Shown: positions 34,325 to 42,848 of the stretch, piece after piece | Layout of the letters: the number at the start of each line of letters is the position of its first letter | Position numbering within the stretch: position 1 is the stretch's first letter | From: JBJMLO01 sp045805265 | GTDB lineage: Bacteria > Actinomycetota > UBA4738 > JACQTL01 | Length of the DNA: 64,000 nucleotides | Assembly (NCBI GenBank): GCA_045805265.1 | Contig: JBJMLO010000024.1 | Location: 1 to 64,000 of the forward strand | Reading direction: 5' to 3' | Made by a program: the position numbers and the translations under genes | The notes under the pieces: model-generated | What the model saw: only the letters and a program-made list of their open reading frames with translations | The model's database searches: none | What the model was told of the DNA's origin: nothing

Positions 34325-35437
34325 CTACGGCGTGACCCGCTCGATCCGTCTCGTGCAGGCCTCCAGGCGCTCGGGGATCGGTTCGGCGCCGAGTCCCGGG
34401 CCGTCGGGGACCGGCATCGTGCCGTCCGGACCGAGCACGAACGGGGGGGTCAGGTCCTCGGCCCAGTAGCGGTCGCTGGCGCTGGTGTCGCCGGGGAGCG
34501 TGAAGCCGGGGAGGGCCGCCAGCGCCAGATTGGCCGCCCTGCCGAGCCCGGTCTCGAGCATGCCCCCGCACCACACCGGCGCGCCATGTTCGGCCGCGAC
34601 GTCGTGCACGCGTCTCGACTCCAGGAGGCCGCCCACGCGCCCCTGCTTGACGTTAACGATCGAGCAGGCTCCCAGCTCGAGCGCGGCGCGGGCGTCCTCC
34701 GCGCTCCGGATCGACTCGTCCAGGCAGATGGGGGTACCGATCCGGCGGGCCAGCGCGGCGTGCTCCAGGAGGTCCTCGTGGCCGAGTGGCTGCTCGATCA
34801 TCATCAGGTCCAGCGCGTCCAGGGCCTCGAACAGCGAGAGGTCCGCCAACCGGTACGCCGCGTTCGCGTCGACCGACAGCGGCGTGTCGGGGAAGGCGCC
34901 CCGGACCGCGGTGACCGGCCCCACGTCCCAACTCGGCTCGATCTTGAGCTTCACCCGGCGGTACCCCGCCTCCACATAGGCGGCCACCTGCTCGATGAGG
35001 GCGTCGAGCGACCCGGCGATGCCCACGCTCACACCGCATGCCACCCGGTCCCGGGTCGCGCCCAGGAAGGACGCCAGCGACTCGTCGCGGGTTCGGAGCC
35101 AGGCGTCCAGCACGGCCATCTCCAGTGCGGCCTTCGACATGCGGTGACCCCGGACCCAGCCGAGGACCTCTCCGAGCCGCTCGGGATCGACCTTCCCGGC
35201 GCGAAGCACCGAGGGTCCGAGATGGTCCCGCAGCACGATCCACGCGGCCTCGTTGAACTCCTCCGAGTACCTCGGCGAGGGCGACGCGACGCACTCCCCC
35301 CACCCCACCGCGCCCTCGCCCGTCTCCAGGCGGACGAGCACGGCCTCCTTCTCCCGCTCCTCGCCGAACGAGGTCCGGAACGGGCGCACCAGGGGCAGGG
35401 CCACCAGCCGCAGCTCGAGGGCTGCGACCTCGATCAC
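34325..35437 (-). CDS. Enolase-superfamily enzyme: N-acylamino-acid racemase / o-succinylbenzoate synthase family
   Basis: GTG 35437 overlaps the stop of the GNAT gene; the product is 370 residues. It is a member of the muconate-lactonizing subgroup: the KLKI lysine motif (RVKLKIEPSWD), metal ligands in SVDANAAYRL, MMIEQPLGHED and CLDESIRS, second Lys in NVKQGRVGG, and GGMLETGLGRAANLALAALPGFTLPGDTSASDRYW, typical of the OSBS/NSAR family. No menaquinone gene is near; the coupled GNAT gene instead recalls the N-succinylamino-acid racemase pathway that converts D- to L-amino acids. Which activity applies cannot be told from the sequence. Confidence 0.87.
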   Translation of the reverse strand: MIEVAALELRLVALPLVRPFRTSFGEEREKEAVLVRLETGEGAVGWGECVASPSPRYSEEFNEAAWIVLRDHLGPSVLRAGKVDPERLGEVLGWVRGHRMSKAALEMAVLDAWLRTRDESLASFLGATRDRVACGVSVGIAGSLDALIEQVAAYVEAGYRRVKLKIEPSWDVGPVTAVRGAFPDTPLSVDANAAYRLADLSLFEALDALDLMMIEQPLGHEDLLEHAALARRIGTPICLDESIRSAEDARAALELGACSIVNVKQGRVGGLLESRRVHDVAAEHGAPVWCGGMLETGLGRAANLALAALPGFTLPGDTSASDRYWAEDLTPPFVLGPDGTMPVPDGPGLGAEPIPERLEACTRRIERVTP

Positions 35438-36300
35438 GCCCCCGCCTCCATCACGGCGTCCGTCCGGCCGGCGATCCGGTCCGGCATGGCCAGCACGTAG
35501 GCGGGCGGCCCGGACGGGTCGGAGTCGAACGCCGCCGCCACCATCCCCAGCCCGAGGCACGCCTCCAGCGCGTCGGCCACCGCGTCGCGCCAGGCCGCCG
35601 CCAGCCCAGCGTCGGACTCCCGCAGCCCCGGGTAGTCGCGGACGGTCTCGACACGGAACGCGCCGTCCGCCGGCTCCGGATCGCCGGCCCGCTCCGGGCG
35701 GCCCGACCGGTTCCGCAGCACCTCCCGCCGGGCGCCGGGGACTCCGGCCCGGCGTACCGGCCGGCGGTCGAGGTCCCACCGTGCCTCCAGCCGGTCGGTC
35801 CGCTCGCCGCGGTTCAACTCGTCGGTCATGTCACCGTAGTAGTGGCGGTGGAACCGGTCCGCTGTCGTGCCCAGCTTGTTGACGTTGAAGTGCGCGTTGC
35901 GCGACTGCATGGGGTCGAACGTCCACCGCACCACGTGGGCGCCGGCGTCCAGCGCGGCGGCCCGCTGCGCGAGCTTCAGCGCATACCCCACCCCGGCGTG
36001 CCGCCGGTCCGGGACGACGGCCAGCATGTGCGAGTGCACGTGCACCCCGTCGACGGGGTCGTGCCCGAGGAACCCGAGCACGTAGCCGATCATGTCGGGG
36101 CCGCGGAACGCGCCGTACGGCAGGTTCCCGCTTCCCTGGAGGGCCCGGATCAGCTCGGGCGGGAGCAGCTGGTAGGGACCCCAGGTCGCGATCATCACCT
36201 CGAGGATCGGCCCCGCGTCGTCGAGGTCCCCGAGCGCGCGGATCTCGACGCCCGCCTCCCGGGCCGCCCGCCCGGCGAGCTCCCACGCCTCCGAGGCCAT
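35434..36300 (-). CDS. GNAT-family acyltransferase (COG3375-like)
   Basis: The product is 288 residues from ATG 36300. An N-terminal GNAT fold (about 15-160) includes the HSHMLAVVPDRRHAGVGYALK acyl-CoA-binding region with a divergent glycine signature, then WTFDPMQSRNAHFNVNKLG and the DELNRGERTDRL tail usual for this family. The C-terminal 100 residues are unassigned. It overlaps the racemase gene by four bases. In the Geobacillus D-to-L amino-acid pathway a GNAT succinyltransferase works with an N-succinylamino-acid racemase, and this coupled pair fits that idea. Confidence 0.82.
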   Translation of the reverse strand: MASEAWELAGRAAREAGVEIRALGDLDDAGPILEVMIATWGPYQLLPPELIRALQGSGNLPYGAFRGPDMIGYVLGFLGHDPVDGVHVHSHMLAVVPDRRHAGVGYALKLAQRAAALDAGAHVVRWTFDPMQSRNAHFNVNKLGTTADRFHRHYYGDMTDELNRGERTDRLEARWDLDRRPVRRAGVPGARREVLRNRSGRPERAGDPEPADGAFRVETVRDYPGLRESDAGLAAAWRDAVADALEACLGLGMVAAAFDSDPSGPPAYVLAMPDRIAGRTDAVMEAGA

Positions 36301-36371
36301 CGTGCCCGCGAGTCTAGCGCCGGCCCCCCGGGCGGACCCCGCCGGGCCGCTGGCCCTCGACGAAACGACGA

Positions 36372-36398
36372 AACCCGCGGAATCGTCCCCCGCGGGTT
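36372..36398 (-). terminator. Hairpin terminator after the small membrane protein gene
   Basis: Nine perfect pairs (36372-36380 against 36390-36398) with a nine-base loop, 29 bases beyond the stop of the gene at 36427..36588. On the other strand it also lies 71 bases upstream of the GNAT gene start. The T-run is short. Confidence 0.5.
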
Positions 36399-36426
36399 CC
36401 GTCGAATGCTGCCGGCTCGGTCGGGC

Positions 36427-36588
36427 TCAGCCGCCCTCGGGGGGTGGCAGCTCCTGCCACTCGCTCTCCTCGATGCCCTGGCCGCGGCGCCGCTTGAAGA
36501 ACGCGGCGATCGCGGCGATGAGACCCGCGAAGAAGACGAACAGGAAGAACTTCCGCTTGCCCCCGCCCTTCTCCTTGTCCTTGCTCAT
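36427..36588 (-). CDS. Small single-helix membrane protein
   Basis: The product is 53 residues from ATG 36588, behind GAGGAGG. A Lys/Gly-rich N-terminus (MSKDKEKGGGKRK), one helix (about 14-31) followed by KRRR, and an acidic-Pro tail. Short proteins of this form are common beside tRNA-Ile in this region of actinobacterial chromosomes. The function is unknown. Confidence 0.65.
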   Translation of the reverse strand: MSKDKEKGGGKRKFFLFVFFAGLIAAIAAFFKRRRGQGIEESEWQELPPPEGG

Positions 36589-36605
36589 GCCGCCTCCTCT
36601 CCTGG

Positions 36606-36683
36606 TGGTGGGCCTGGATGGACTTGAACCATCGACCTCATCCTTATCAGGGATGCGCTCTAACCAAGCTGAGCTACAGGCCC
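36606..36683 (-). tRNA. tRNA-Ile (anticodon GAT)
   Basis: The minus strand folds as a full cloverleaf: acceptor GGGCCTG / CAGGCCC, D-loop AGCTTGGTTA, anticodon loop CTGATAA giving GAT, and T-arm GGTTCAAGTCC. Discriminator A is followed by an encoded CCA, which is included here. Its position downstream of gyrA and the DUF3566 gene is the usual actinobacterial one. Confidence 0.96.
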
Positions 36684-36791
36684 GTGGGCTTTGGTCGGGC
36701 CGCCGGACCACACCCGCGAACGGTCCCGCCACCGGAGAATACCCTGGCCGAGAAACCGCGCCAATCCCGGCGCCCTTCCGGCGTGCCGGGG

Positions 36792-37211
36792 TCACCGGCG
36801 CTCGGTGAGCGTGACCTCGAGCCCCCCGACCAGGTCGGAGATCAGGTTGTACATGAACGTCACGAGCAGCTTGACCATGGACCAGAACACGACCATCACC
36901 AGCCCGACGGCGAAGGCTCTGGAGAACAGCCACCACCCGCTGATGTGGAACACCTTGCGGTCGTCGTACAGGAGCTGGTCGATGAACGAGGCGATGCCGT
37001 CGATCGCGCCCAGCGCGCTGAGGATGTTGTACAGGATGGTCAACGCGACCAGCACGATGACCATCATGCAGAAGTAGAACAGCAGCGAAAACTTGAACAC
37101 GGACCACGGTCCGACCCGCTTCACCATGACGCGGGTCTTGCGGACGGTGCCGGTTCCCTCGGCCGCGCGCGGCGGCCGGGTCGGGGTCCTCACCTCGACG
37201 GTGCGAGCCAT
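36792..37211 (-). CDS. DUF3566-family membrane protein
   Basis: The product is 139 residues from ATG 37211. Basic N-terminus, then two membrane helices (SVFKFSLLFYFCMMVIVLVALTILY and FSRAFAVGLVMVVFWSMVKLLVTFMYNLISD) separated by a loop ending DDRKVFHISG, with the terminal GGLEVTLTE motif of DUF3566. The family is found just after gyrA in Actinomycetota, as here, with tRNA-Ile following. Its role is unknown. Confidence 0.92.
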   Translation of the reverse strand: MARTVEVRTPTRPPRAAEGTGTVRKTRVMVKRVGPWSVFKFSLLFYFCMMVIVLVALTILYNILSALGAIDGIASFIDQLLYDDRKVFHISGWWLFSRAFAVGLVMVVFWSMVKLLVTFMYNLISDLVGGLEVTLTERR

Positions 37212-37363
37212 TTCTCGTGCATCCTCTCACGCTGGTGCGCCGTTCCGGCGGTCTCGGCGGGTACGGCGCCGAGGCCCGCCCGGGGTGCGGCAACGCCTTT
37301 GTAGCGGTCCGCGGGCCCCGGGGCAAGCAGGCCGGGCCCCGGCCGGGCCCCCCTTGTCCCAGG

Positions 37364-37654
37364 TCAGGCGGGGTTCGGGACGCGATCCCGCGAGTTCGCC
37401 CGGCGCCCGAAGGGGCCGAGCAGCACCCGGACGTGCAGCGGCCCCAGGAGGGCCATCGCGACGATCGCCACGATCCAGTCCGCGGCGGTGGTGTGGTCCT
37501 GGACCACCAGCGCGCCGGTCGTGAGCACAATGCTGAACCCCGAGATCAGTGCGAATACGACCGGCCCCGGCAGCACCGGCCGGAGCCGGAAGCCGCACAG
37601 GACCACGCCTGCGGCCCCGGCCGCGATGAGTGCGATCCCCGCCCCGTCGCTCAC
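37364..37654 (-). CDS. Small three-helix membrane protein
   Basis: The product is 96 residues from GTG 37654; the ribosome site is weak. Three hydrophobic helices (about 3-20, 28-50, 56-78) and a basic tail. The open frame extends upstream through the 59-bp repeats, but that part encodes only repeat-derived peptide and is left out. No family recognised. Confidence 0.55.
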   Translation of the reverse strand: MSDGAGIALIAAGAAGVVLCGFRLRPVLPGPVVFALISGFSIVLTTGALVVQDHTTAADWIVAIVAMALLGPLHVRVLLGPFGRRANSRDRVPNPA

Positions 37655-37672
37655 GCGCGGATCATCCCAGAT

Positions 37673-37831
37673 GGTTCTGGGGGGAACTCGGGGGGCGAAG
37701 CCCCCCGAGCATGACGAGCCCGGCCCGGTCAGGTTCTGGGGGGAACTCGGGGGGCGAAGCCCCCCGAGCATGACGAGCCCGGCCCGGTCAGGTTCTGGGG
37801 GGAACTCGGGGGGCGAAGCCCCCCGAGCATC
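37673..37831 (-). repeat. Tandem 59-bp repeats, each with a terminator-like hairpin, directly after gyrA
   Basis: Units start at 37673, 37732 and 37791; the first two are complete and the third is cut by the gyrA stop region. Each contains a near-perfect hairpin with arms CTCGGGGGGC / GCCCCCCGAG and a three-base loop. The units look identical, so the duplication is recent or maintained. The placement immediately after gyrA suggests strong transcription termination in triplicate. Confidence 0.85.
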
Positions 37832-40292
37832 ATTCGTCTTCCGACATCACGACCGGGGCGATCGCCACGACCTTCGAGCCGGGCTCGACGCGCATCGTGC
37901 GCACGCCCTGGCTGCTGCGGCCGACGCGGCGGATCTGGGACGCAGGCACCCGGATCACGATGCCGTCGGAGTTGATGACGAACAGATCCTGGTCCTTCGA
38001 CCCGACGAACGCCCCGGCGACGAGCCCGGTCCGCGTCGTGAGCTTGTGGCTGACCACGCCCTTGCCGCCCCGGCCCTTCCGTGGGTACTGCGAGAGCGTC
38101 GTGCGCTTCCCGTAGCCGCTCTCGCTCACCGAGATGACCTCCTCGCCGGCGGTGGAGCGCCCCAGCGCGATGACCTCGTCGTCCTCGGCGAGCCGCATCC
38201 CGATCACGCCGCCCGTGGCCCGCCCCATGGGCCGCGCGGCCTGTTCGGAGAACCGGATCGCCTGGCCCCGCCGCGACATCAGCAGGATGTCGTCGGAGCC
38301 GGAGGTCATCTGGACGTCGATCAGCTCGTCGCCGTCCCGGAGGTTGATCGCGGCGAGTCCCGTCCGCGGCGAGTCGTACTCCGGCAGCGCGGTCTTCTTC
38401 ACGATGCCCTTCCTCGTGGCGAACACGAGGAACCGGCCGGCCTCGTACTCCTTCAGGTCGATCACGGCCTGCACCCGCTCGTCGCCCGAGACGGCGACGC
38501 CCGGGAGGTTCGCGGCGTACATCCCGCGGGCGGTCCGCGACCCCTCCGGGATCTCGTGGACCTTGACCCGGTAGACCTTGCCGGAGGACGTGAAGAACAG
38601 CAGCCAGTGATGCGTGGTCGTGGTGAACACATGACTGATGACGTCCTCTTCCTTGAGGTTGGTGCCGATCACACCTCGGCCGCCCCGGCCCTGGCGCCGG
38701 TAGGAGTCGATCGCCTGGCGCTTCACGTAGCCCGCCCGGGAGACCGTGATGACGACGTCCTCCTCGGCGATGAGGTCCTCGACGTCGAAGTCGCCCTCGT
38801 CGGCCTTGATCTGTGTGCGGCGGGCGTCGGCGTACTTCTTTCGGATCTCGAGCAATTCGTCCTTGATCACCCCGCGGACCTTCGAGGGATCGTCCAGGAG
38901 CCCCTTCAAGTAGCCGATGCGCTCCAGCAGCTCCTTGTGCTCCTGCTCCAGCTCGCTCCGCGCCAGGCGCGTGAGCCGGCGCAGCGGCATGTCCAGGATG
39001 TGGTTCGCCTGGATCTCCGAGAGCTCGAACCGCTTCATCAGCTTGGTCCGGGCGTCCTCGGAGTCCTTGGCGCCGCGGATGAGGCGGATGACCTCGTCGA
39101 TGTGTTCGAGGGCGATCAGCAGCCCCTGGACGATGTGGTCGCGTTCCTCGGCACGGCGCAGCTGGTACTGGGTCCGGCGAGTGACCACGTTGATCTGGTG
39201 GACGATGTAGTGCCGGATGACCTCGTCGAGCGGCATGACCTTCGGCACGCCTTCGACCAGCGCGAGCATGATCACGCCGAACGAGTCCTGCAGCTGGGTG
39301 TGCTTGTAGAGGGTGTTGAGGGCGACGTGGGGGTTGGCCCCCTGGCGAAGCTCGATCACCAGGCGCATCCCCTGCTTGCTGGTCTCGTTGCGGATGGCCA
39401 GACGGTTCGGCGCGTCGTTGGCGATCTCCGGCGTCTTTCGGTCCTTGCGCAGCAGGGCGATCTTCTGCAGCAGCGAGGCCGGGTTGACCTGGTACGGGAC
39501 CTCGGTGATCACGATGCGCTGCCCGCCCCGCGACGTCTCCTCGATGGCCGCGAGCCCCCGCACCCGGATGGAGCCTCGCCCGGTCTCGTACGCGTCCCGG
39601 ATCCCCTGGCGGCCCATGATCACGGCGCCCGTCGGGAAGTCCGGCCCCTTGACGTGCTTCATCAGTCCCGCAACGGTGATCTCGGGGTCGTCGATCATGG
39701 CGACGACGGCGTCGGTCACCTCGCCCAGGTTGTGGGGAGGGATGTTGGTGGCCATGCCGACCGCGATGCCGCCGGCGCCGTTGACAAGGATGTTGGGGAA
39801 CCGGCTCGGCAGCAGGAGGGGCTCCTGCTCGTAGCCGTCGAAGTTGGGGACGAAGTCGACGGTCTCCTGGTCGATCTCCCGCAGGAGCTCCATCGCGATC
39901 TGGGCCAGCCGGGCTTCGGTGTACCTGTAGGCGGCCGCCGGGTCGCCCTCCGGCGAGCCGAAGTTCCCGTGGCCGTCGATCAGGGGGGCCCGCAACGACC
40001 AGCCCTGCGCCATCCGCACCAGCGCGTCGTACACGGACTGGTCGCCGTGCGGGTGGTACTTCTTCAGGACCTCCCCCACGGCGGCGGCGCACTTGCGGTG
40101 CGGCCGGTCCGGCCTCAGGCCGGACTCCAGCATCGAATACAGGATCCGCCGTTGGACCGGCTTCAGCCCGTCCCGGACGTCGGGCAGCGCCCGCCCGACG
40201 ATCACGGACATCGCGTAGTCGAGGTACGACCGCTGGATCTCGTCCTGGATGTCGACGGGCTCGATCCGTCCCGACAGCAGGTCCTGCGCCAT
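37830..40292 (-). CDS. gyrA: DNA gyrase subunit A
   Basis: The product is 820 residues from ATG 40292. It has the N-terminal breakage-reunion domain with the catalytic tyrosine in EARLAQIA-preceding AAAYRYTE, the quinolone region HPHGDQSVYDALVRMAQ, and a C-terminal beta-pinwheel with the GyrA-box-like YRRQGRGGRG. At the position matching E. coli Ser83 there is Gln, followed by Ser (GDQSVYD). It lies 29 bases after gyrB, so the two are co-transcribed; triple hairpins follow the stop. Confidence 0.98.
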   Translation of the reverse strand: MAQDLLSGRIEPVDIQDEIQRSYLDYAMSVIVGRALPDVRDGLKPVQRRILYSMLESGLRPDRPHRKCAAAVGEVLKKYHPHGDQSVYDALVRMAQGWSLRAPLIDGHGNFGSPEGDPAAAYRYTEARLAQIAMELLREIDQETVDFVPNFDGYEQEPLLLPSRFPNILVNGAGGIAVGMATNIPPHNLGEVTDAVVAMIDDPEITVAGLMKHVKGPDFPTGAVIMGRQGIRDAYETGRGSIRVRGLAAIEETSRGGQRIVITEVPYQVNPASLLQKIALLRKDRKTPEIANDAPNRLAIRNETSKQGMRLVIELRQGANPHVALNTLYKHTQLQDSFGVIMLALVEGVPKVMPLDEVIRHYIVHQINVVTRRTQYQLRRAEERDHIVQGLLIALEHIDEVIRLIRGAKDSEDARTKLMKRFELSEIQANHILDMPLRRLTRLARSELEQEHKELLERIGYLKGLLDDPSKVRGVIKDELLEIRKKYADARRTQIKADEGDFDVEDLIAEEDVVITVSRAGYVKRQAIDSYRRQGRGGRGVIGTNLKEEDVISHVFTTTTHHWLLFFTSSGKVYRVKVHEIPEGSRTARGMYAANLPGVAVSGDERVQAVIDLKEYEAGRFLVFATRKGIVKKTALPEYDSPRTGLAAINLRDGDELIDVQMTSGSDDILLMSRRGQAIRFSEQAARPMGRATGGVIGMRLAEDDEVIALGRSTAGEEVISVSESGYGKRTTLSQYPRKGRGGKGVVSHKLTTRTGLVAGAFVGSKDQDLFVINSDGIVIRVPASQIRRVGRSSQGVRTMRVEPGSKVVAIAPVVMSEDE

Positions 40293-40321
40293 GTCAGCTC
40301 ACCCCCACCCGCGGGCGACGC

Positions 40322-42250
40322 CTAGACGTCAAGGTTCTGGACGTCCTTCGCGTTGTCCTGGATGAACTTCCGCCGCTCCTCCACGTCCGCCCCCATGAGG
40401 ATCGAGAACAGCCGGTCGGCGGCGGTCGCGTCCTCGACGTCGACCCGGAGCAGCGTGCGCTTCTCGGGGTCCATCGTGGTGTCCCACAGCTGGTTCGCGT
40501 CCATCTCTCCCAGACCCTTGAACCGCTGCGGGTCGTCGGTTTTCTTGTTGCCGTTCTGGGTGCGGAACTGCTCCCACTCGCGCTCGGAGTAGAAGTAGTG
40601 CTGCTGCTTGTCGGCCTTGACCATGTACAGCGGCGGCTGCGCCAGGTACACGTAGCCGGCCTCGATCAGCTCCTTCATCTGTCGGAAGAAGAACGTCAGC
40701 AGCAGCGTGCGGATGTGGGCGCCGTCCACGTCGGCGTCGGCCATGATCACGACGCGGTGGTACCGGGCCTTCGCGATGTCGAACTCCTCGCCGATGCCGG
40801 TGCCCATCGCCGCGATCAGGGCCTGGATCTCGATGTTCTCGAGCGTCTTGTGCAGCCGGGCCTTCTCGACGTTCAGGATCTTCCCCCGGATCGGCAGGAT
40901 GGCCTGGGTCACGCGGTCGCGGGCCTGCTTCGCCGAGCCGCCGGCGGAGTCGCCCTCCACGATGAACAGCTCGGAGTTCGCGGCGTCGGTGGACTGGCAG
41001 TCGGCGAGCTTCCCGGGCAGCGTCGTGTCGAGCAGGCCCTTGCGGCGGGTCAGATCCCGCGCGGCGCGGGCCGCCAGACGGGCCTTCTGCGCCTGCGAGG
41101 CCTTGCCGATGACGCGCCGAGCGTCGGTCGGGTGCTCCTCCATCCACGTGGCCAGGGAGTCGTTGACGGTGGTCTCCACCATCGAGCGCATCGTCGCGTT
41201 CCCGAGCTTCGTCTTGGTCTGGCCCTCGAACTGCGGGCTCTGCAGCTTCACGGAGACGATCGCCACCAGCCCCTCGCGGACGTCCTCGCCGATGAAGTTG
41301 TCCTCCTTCTCCTTCAGCAGCCCCTTGTCCCGCGCGTACCGGTTCACGACGTTGGTGAGCGCCTTCTTCAGGCCCTCCTCGTGCATGCCGCCCTCGTGGG
41401 TGTTGATGGTGTTGGCGAAGGAGTGGAGCTGCTCCGCGAAGCCTGTGTTCCACTGCAGCGCCACCTCGACCTCGGCGGTCTCCTCGATGCGCTCCATGTG
41501 GATGACCTTCGTGTGCAGCACGTCCTTGCCGACCCCGAGGTGCTTCACGAAGTCCGCGAGGCCACCCGTCGCCTTGAAGCTCTCCCTGACGGGCGGATCC
41601 TCACGCTCGTCGACGAGCGTGATCTCTACGCCCCGCGTGAGGAACGACAGCTCCTGGAGGCGTTCGGCCAGGATCTCGCGACGGAAGTCGATCCCCTCGG
41701 TGAAGACCTGCGGGTCGGGCCAGAACGTGACCGCCGTGCCGGTTCGCTTGGACGGCTTGCCCTTCTGGAGTTTGCCGGTGGACTTGCCCCGCGCGTACCC
41801 CTGGGCCCATTGGAAGCCGTCGCGCTCCACGGCGACGATCAGCCGCTCGGACAGCGCGTTCACGACCGAGACGCCGACGCCGTGGAGGCCGCCCGAGATC
41901 CGGTATCCCCCGCCGCCGAACTTGCCGCCGGCGTTCAGCGTGGTCAGCACGACCTCGACCGCCGGCCGGCGGTCCTTCGACTTCGGGATGGGCGTGACCG
42001 GGATGCCGCGGCCGTTGTCGACCACTGACACGCCGCCGTCTGAGCGGAGCGTCACCTGGATGCGGGAGCAGTAGCCCGCCATGGCCTCGTCGATCGAGTT
42101 GTCGACGACCTCGTACACGAGGTGGTGCAAGCCGCGCGAGCTGGTGGTTCCGATGTACATCCCGGGCCTCAACCGGACGTGCTCGACGCCCTCGAGGACC
42201 TGGATGTCGTCTGCCGTGTAGGAGCTCTTCTGGTTGTTCGCTGTTGCCAC
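40322..42250 (-). CDS. gyrB: DNA gyrase subunit B
   Basis: The product is 642 residues from ATG 42250. It has the GHKL ATPase site (VVDNSIDEAMAG, VDNGRGIPV, GGLHGVGVSVVNALS), the QTKTKLGN loop, and the Toprim domain (IVEGDSAGGSAKQ and MADADVDGAHIRTLLL), ending in FSILMGADVEERRKFI. Length is usual for actinobacterial GyrB. It is encoded after recF and the DUF721 gene in the standard origin order. Confidence 0.98.
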   Translation of the reverse strand: MATANNQKSSYTADDIQVLEGVEHVRLRPGMYIGTTSSRGLHHLVYEVVDNSIDEAMAGYCSRIQVTLRSDGGVSVVDNGRGIPVTPIPKSKDRRPAVEVVLTTLNAGGKFGGGGYRISGGLHGVGVSVVNALSERLIVAVERDGFQWAQGYARGKSTGKLQKGKPSKRTGTAVTFWPDPQVFTEGIDFRREILAERLQELSFLTRGVEITLVDEREDPPVRESFKATGGLADFVKHLGVGKDVLHTKVIHMERIEETAEVEVALQWNTGFAEQLHSFANTINTHEGGMHEEGLKKALTNVVNRYARDKGLLKEKEDNFIGEDVREGLVAIVSVKLQSPQFEGQTKTKLGNATMRSMVETTVNDSLATWMEEHPTDARRVIGKASQAQKARLAARAARDLTRRKGLLDTTLPGKLADCQSTDAANSELFIVEGDSAGGSAKQARDRVTQAILPIRGKILNVEKARLHKTLENIEIQALIAAMGTGIGEEFDIAKARYHRVVIMADADVDGAHIRTLLLTFFFRQMKELIEAGYVYLAQPPLYMVKADKQQHYFYSEREWEQFRTQNGNKKTDDPQRFKGLGEMDANQLWDTTMDPEKRTLLRVDVEDATAADRLFSILMGADVEERRKFIQDNAKDVQNLDV

Positions 42251-42413
42251 GTTTCCTCCGACTCATCCCGCGCACGGCGGGTCAAAGCACACGTTCGCGA
42301 GGGGGTCGCCGCGCGGGGGGAATACCGCCTCGAAGTATACCATGCGCACACCCCCTCCGGGCGGTTTCAGTCGCCTCCGAAACCCTTGCGCCGCAACGGT
42401 TTCGGTACTCCTT

Positions 42414-42848
42414 CTACCGCGTCTCGCGCCCGTCGTCGATCACCACGCTGACCCGGCTCACGGGGTCCCCGCCCAGTGCCCGGTTTGCCCCCTTTTGGAT
42501 CTCGCCCGCCAGGAACCGGACCTGGGCTCCCCACGGCCCGGTCGAGGCAGCGACGGTGAGCACCCGGGCCTCCAGCCGGACCGGCCGGCACTCCCCTGCC
42601 AGCCGCTCGCCGACCACCTCCGGCCACGCCTTCACCAGCCGGCCGAGCCGCATCCCTTCCGAGAAGGCCTTGTGCGACAGCAGCCCGGCCACCAGGTCAC
42701 CGACCGCCGTGACGTCCTGGGTACGCACCTTGGGATCGCGCGGCTTCGGACGCCGGCGCCGCTCGGCCTCCCGCCGCTGCAGCTGGGTCTCGGGCGGCCT
42801 CGTCGGGCGGGGGCGGGCGCCGGGCAGGTCGCGGGACGAGCCGCTCAC
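42414..42848 (-). CDS. DUF721/DciA-family protein, probable replicative helicase loader or operator
   Basis: GTG 42848 overlaps the recF stop; the product is 144 residues. An unstructured, Arg/Pro-rich N-terminus (about 1-45) is followed by the DUF721 domain (about 48-140: FSEGMRLGRLVKAWPEVVGERLAGECRPVRLEARVLTV and WGAQVRFLAGEI). DUF721 proteins are now known as DciA, the ancestral partner of DnaB helicase. The location between recF and gyrB is typical of actinobacteria. Confidence 0.85.
   Translation of the reverse strand: MSGSSRDLPGARPRPTRPPETQLQRREAERRRRPKPRDPKVRTQDVTAVGDLVAGLLSHKAFSEGMRLGRLVKAWPEVVGERLAGECRPVRLEARVLTVAASTGPWGAQVRFLAGEIQKGANRALGGDPVSRVSVVIDDGRETR

Noticed and set aside
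34250..34335. Plus-strand frame ending DFRDVDRIRDWSRAIAAALGG
   Set aside because: It looks somewhat protein-like but has no start or ribosome site and overlaps the rhodanese-racemase gap; at most a gene remnant.
37655..37771. N-terminal extension of the 96-residue membrane protein through the 59-bp repeats
   Set aside because: The extension encodes the same peptide as the repeat unit, with no ribosome site; it is not part of the gene.
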